A stretch of DNA of 64,000 bases from an uncultured Corynebacterium sp. (lineage in GTDB: Bacteria; Actinomycetota; Actinomycetes; Mycobacteriales; Mycobacteriaceae): NCBI RefSeq assembly GCF_946222985.1, contig NZ_CAMIFY010000001.1, positions 62,001 to 126,000 on the forward strand, written 5' to 3'. The translations under genes were made by a program, and so were the position numbers. Below are positions 62,737 to 64,000 of the stretch, one piece after another. Each line of letters opens with the position of its first letter. The first letter of the stretch is position 1. Under the pieces are notes generated by a model. That model ran no database searches. It saw only the letters and a program-made list of their open reading frames with translations, and had not been told where the DNA came from.

Positions 62737-63414
62737 ATGCGAATTCACGTCATCGGAGCACACGGAAAAGTCGCCCTGCGCGCGCTGCCTTTGCTGGCGG
62801 CCGCCGGCCACGAGGTCGTCGGAGTGATCCGCAACCCGGATCACGCCGCCGAGGTGGAGAAGACGGGCGCCGTCGCGCACGTCGCCGACATCGAGCGGCT
62901 CGACGACGGCGGATGGAAGGCGCTGCTGGCCGACACCGATCTGGTCGTGTGGTCGGCCGGCGCCGGCGGCGGTTCGCCGGAGCGCACCCGGGCCGTCGAC
63001 GAAGTCGCCGCCATCGCGTCGATGGACGCCACCCCGCGCACGGCCGGTTACGTCATGGTCTCCTACTGGGGCGCCCGCCGGGACCACGGCGTTCCCGAGG
63101 ACAACTCCTTCTTCGCCTACGCCGACGCCAAGGCCGTCGCCGACGAGCACCTGCGCGAGTCGGGTCTGCGGTACGTCATCCTCAAGCCGGGTGCGCTGAC
63201 CCTGGAGCCCGCCGGCAACGTCGTCATCGGCGACGATTCCGGCGACGAGGTGCCCGAGGGCGCCGAGCGCACCACCGCCCGCGCCACCGTCGCGGCGATG
63301 ATCGCGCACGTCGTGGGGCGTTTCGACGAATTGTCGGGCACCGACGCCGGCCGCGAAATCGCGTTCCTCGACGGCGATCGCCCCATCGACGACGCAGTGT
63401 CCGAGCTGCTGTAA
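62737..63414 (+). CDS. NAD(P)-binding SDR-like protein
   Basis: A 225-residue atypical short-chain dehydrogenase. IHVIGAHGKVALRALPLLAAAG is the Rossmann glycine loop in the GAxGxV form, VVWSAGAGGGSPERTRAVDE follows, and YVMVSYWGARRDHG and YADAKAVADEHLRESGLRYVILKPGAL include the Tyr/Lys-like region (YADAK). The family covers NmrA-like and SDR_a5 proteins that may bind NADP without catalysis. Its substrate is unknown. It ends before a very strong terminator. Confidence 0.85.
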   Translation: MRIHVIGAHGKVALRALPLLAAAGHEVVGVIRNPDHAAEVEKTGAVAHVADIERLDDGGWKALLADTDLVVWSAGAGGGSPERTRAVDEVAAIASMDATPRTAGYVMVSYWGARRDHGVPEDNSFFAYADAKAVADEHLRESGLRYVILKPGALTLEPAGNVVIGDDSGDEVPEGAERTTARATVAAMIAHVVGRFDELSGTDAGREIAFLDGDRPIDDAVSELL

Positions 63415-63452
63415 GCCCGGAAAAGGCCCGGATCCCGCACAGCCGGAACACC

Positions 63453-63490
63453 CCGCAACCCCCGACGCGAGATCGCGTCGGGGGTTGCGG
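63453..63490. terminator. Perfect 18-bp stem terminator between convergent genes
   Basis: CCGCAACCCCCGACGCGA (63453-63470) pairs with TCGCGTCGGGGGTTGCGG (63473-63490) around a 2-base centre. No T-run is evident on the plus strand. It lies 38 bases after the SDR stop and before the minus-strand gene end at 63532. Confidence 0.85.
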
Positions 63491-63531
63491 CCGTTGATCC
63501 CGGTTATCCCGTCCGTGCCCGTCTATTCCGT

Positions 63532-63798
63532 CTAGCCCGAGTCGCCGATCCGCGAGCTGGCGGACCAGGCGGCTTCGACGTGACCGACGGCCAAGTCGAG
63601 GGCGTCGGCGCAGGCGCGCAGATCCTCGGCCACGGCCGCGGCGGCGTCGGCCGGGGTGATCACCGACGAATCGTCGACCGTCAGGCGCTCGGGGTCCCAC
63701 ACTTCCGCCGCGGCGACCAACTGCCGGACCTGGTCGGCGATGCCGCGAAGGCCCTCGTGGGTCATGCCCACCTGGTGATACAGCTCCTGGGGTCGCAT
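63532..63798 (-). CDS. Small helical protein of unknown function
   Basis: An 88-residue, mostly helical protein, MRPQELYHQVGMTHEGLRG at the start and ALDLAVGHVEAAWSASSRIG near the end. It is acidic, with no signal peptide. The length and helix-turn-helix-like hydrophobic pattern resemble WXG100-type proteins but a WxG motif is not present; AAW near the end is the only tryptophan in that part. ATG at 63798 lies 7 bases after a TAGCCT box, so it may be leaderless. It is 10 bases downstream of the ABC1 kinase stop. Not recognised. Confidence 0.6.
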   Translation of the reverse strand: MRPQELYHQVGMTHEGLRGIADQVRQLVAAAEVWDPERLTVDDSSVITPADAAAAVAEDLRACADALDLAVGHVEAAWSASSRIGDSG

Positions 63799-63808
63799 GC
63801 CGGTGAGG

Positions 63809-64000
63809 CTACCGCCCCGGGGGCAGGCCCACCATCTCCGGATAATGCTCGGCGATGACCTGGCGATACGGCGCCGGGGCGGACAGCTGCGACAGCACCG
63901 CGACGGCACCGGCGAGGATGCGGTGGATCATGATGTAGCGCTTGGGCATCCCGAACTTGCGGCCCAGCTTCGACTGCGGCGACGTCGGGTCGAGGAACGG
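63809..64000 (-). CDS. ABC1 (UbiB-like) kinase family protein, C-terminal end
   Basis: Open to the right edge of the window; 63 residues are visible, ending EHYPEMVGLPPGR. KFGMPKRYIMIHRILAGAVAVL and APAPYRQVIAEHYPE resemble the C-terminal tail of actinobacterial ABC1/UbiB-type kinases (Rv3197). The catalytic core is outside the window, so this is a tentative name supported by its position beside uvrD2. Confidence 0.6.
   Translation of the reverse strand, partial: PFLDPTSPQSKLGRKFGMPKRYIMIHRILAGAVAVLSQLSAPAPYRQVIAEHYPEMVGLPPGR

Overview
The window is gene-dense, about 70% GC by eye, and comes from a mycolata-type actinobacterium (order Mycobacteriales/Corynebacteriales). From about 9.5 kb to the right edge the gene order follows the Mycobacterium tuberculosis Rv3267-to-Rv3197 neighbourhood: LCP protein, rmlD, wbbL, mannose-1-P guanylyltransferase, whiB2, phosphomannomutase, manA, sahH, tmk, mtrA-mtrB-lpqB, comF, hpf, secA, desaturase and its reductase, rsgA, aroA, sigH-rshA, whiB1, rhlE, adnA-adnB, uvrD2. 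The compact layout suggests a high-GC Corynebacterium; that genus call is inference. I see no phage, insertion sequence, CRISPR array, rRNA or tRNA.

Region 1 (1-9251, plus strand) is an acyl-CoA / branched-chain (leucine-type) catabolic cluster like Rv2505c-Rv2498c: the 3' end of a biotin carboxylase subunit, an acyl-CoA dehydrogenase, a MaoC hydratase, a CitE-type lyase, an acyl-CoA synthetase, both subunits of a 3-oxoacid CoA-transferase, a thiolase and a second CitE paralogue. Together they would activate, oxidise and cleave acids to acetyl-CoA and acetoacetate.

Region 2 (9.5-20.1 kb) makes and transfers cell-envelope sugars: an LCP ligase, rhamnose synthesis and transfer (rmlD, wbbL), and the mannose branch (guanylyltransferase, phosphomannomutase, TobH-like protein, manA). 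whiB2 sits in the middle. Region 3 (20.2-33.5 kb) holds a repeat-tailed lipoprotein, DUF4259, sahH, tmk, the MtrA-MtrB-LpqB system, comF, hpf, a secreted orphan with atypical codons, and secA. Region 4 (33.6-43.7 kb) holds small conserved actinobacterial genes, a reductase-desaturase pair behind a promoter with two palindromes, a ClC transporter, rsgA, aroA, an SRAP protein and YbaK. Region 5 (43.8-50.1 kb) is the sigH-rshA / bL37 / whiB1 stress and translation block plus a lipid kinase, a PQQ-propeller protein and RhlE. Region 6 (50.1-64 kb) holds a DUF3152 protein, an E1-like protein, AdnA-AdnB, a K+ channel, UvrD2 and the end of an ABC1 kinase gene.

The strongest unexplained signal is an 11-base word, CGTCGTNAAGC, found 16 times on both strands. 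Base composition predicts roughly 0.1-0.2 copies. It forces rare codons (Leu CTT), overlaps stop codons and once forms a perfect inverted pair, so it resembles a DNA-uptake-type or other dispersed recognition word. Many genes also appear to be leaderless: a TANNNT -10 box lies 6-8 nt before the start codon.
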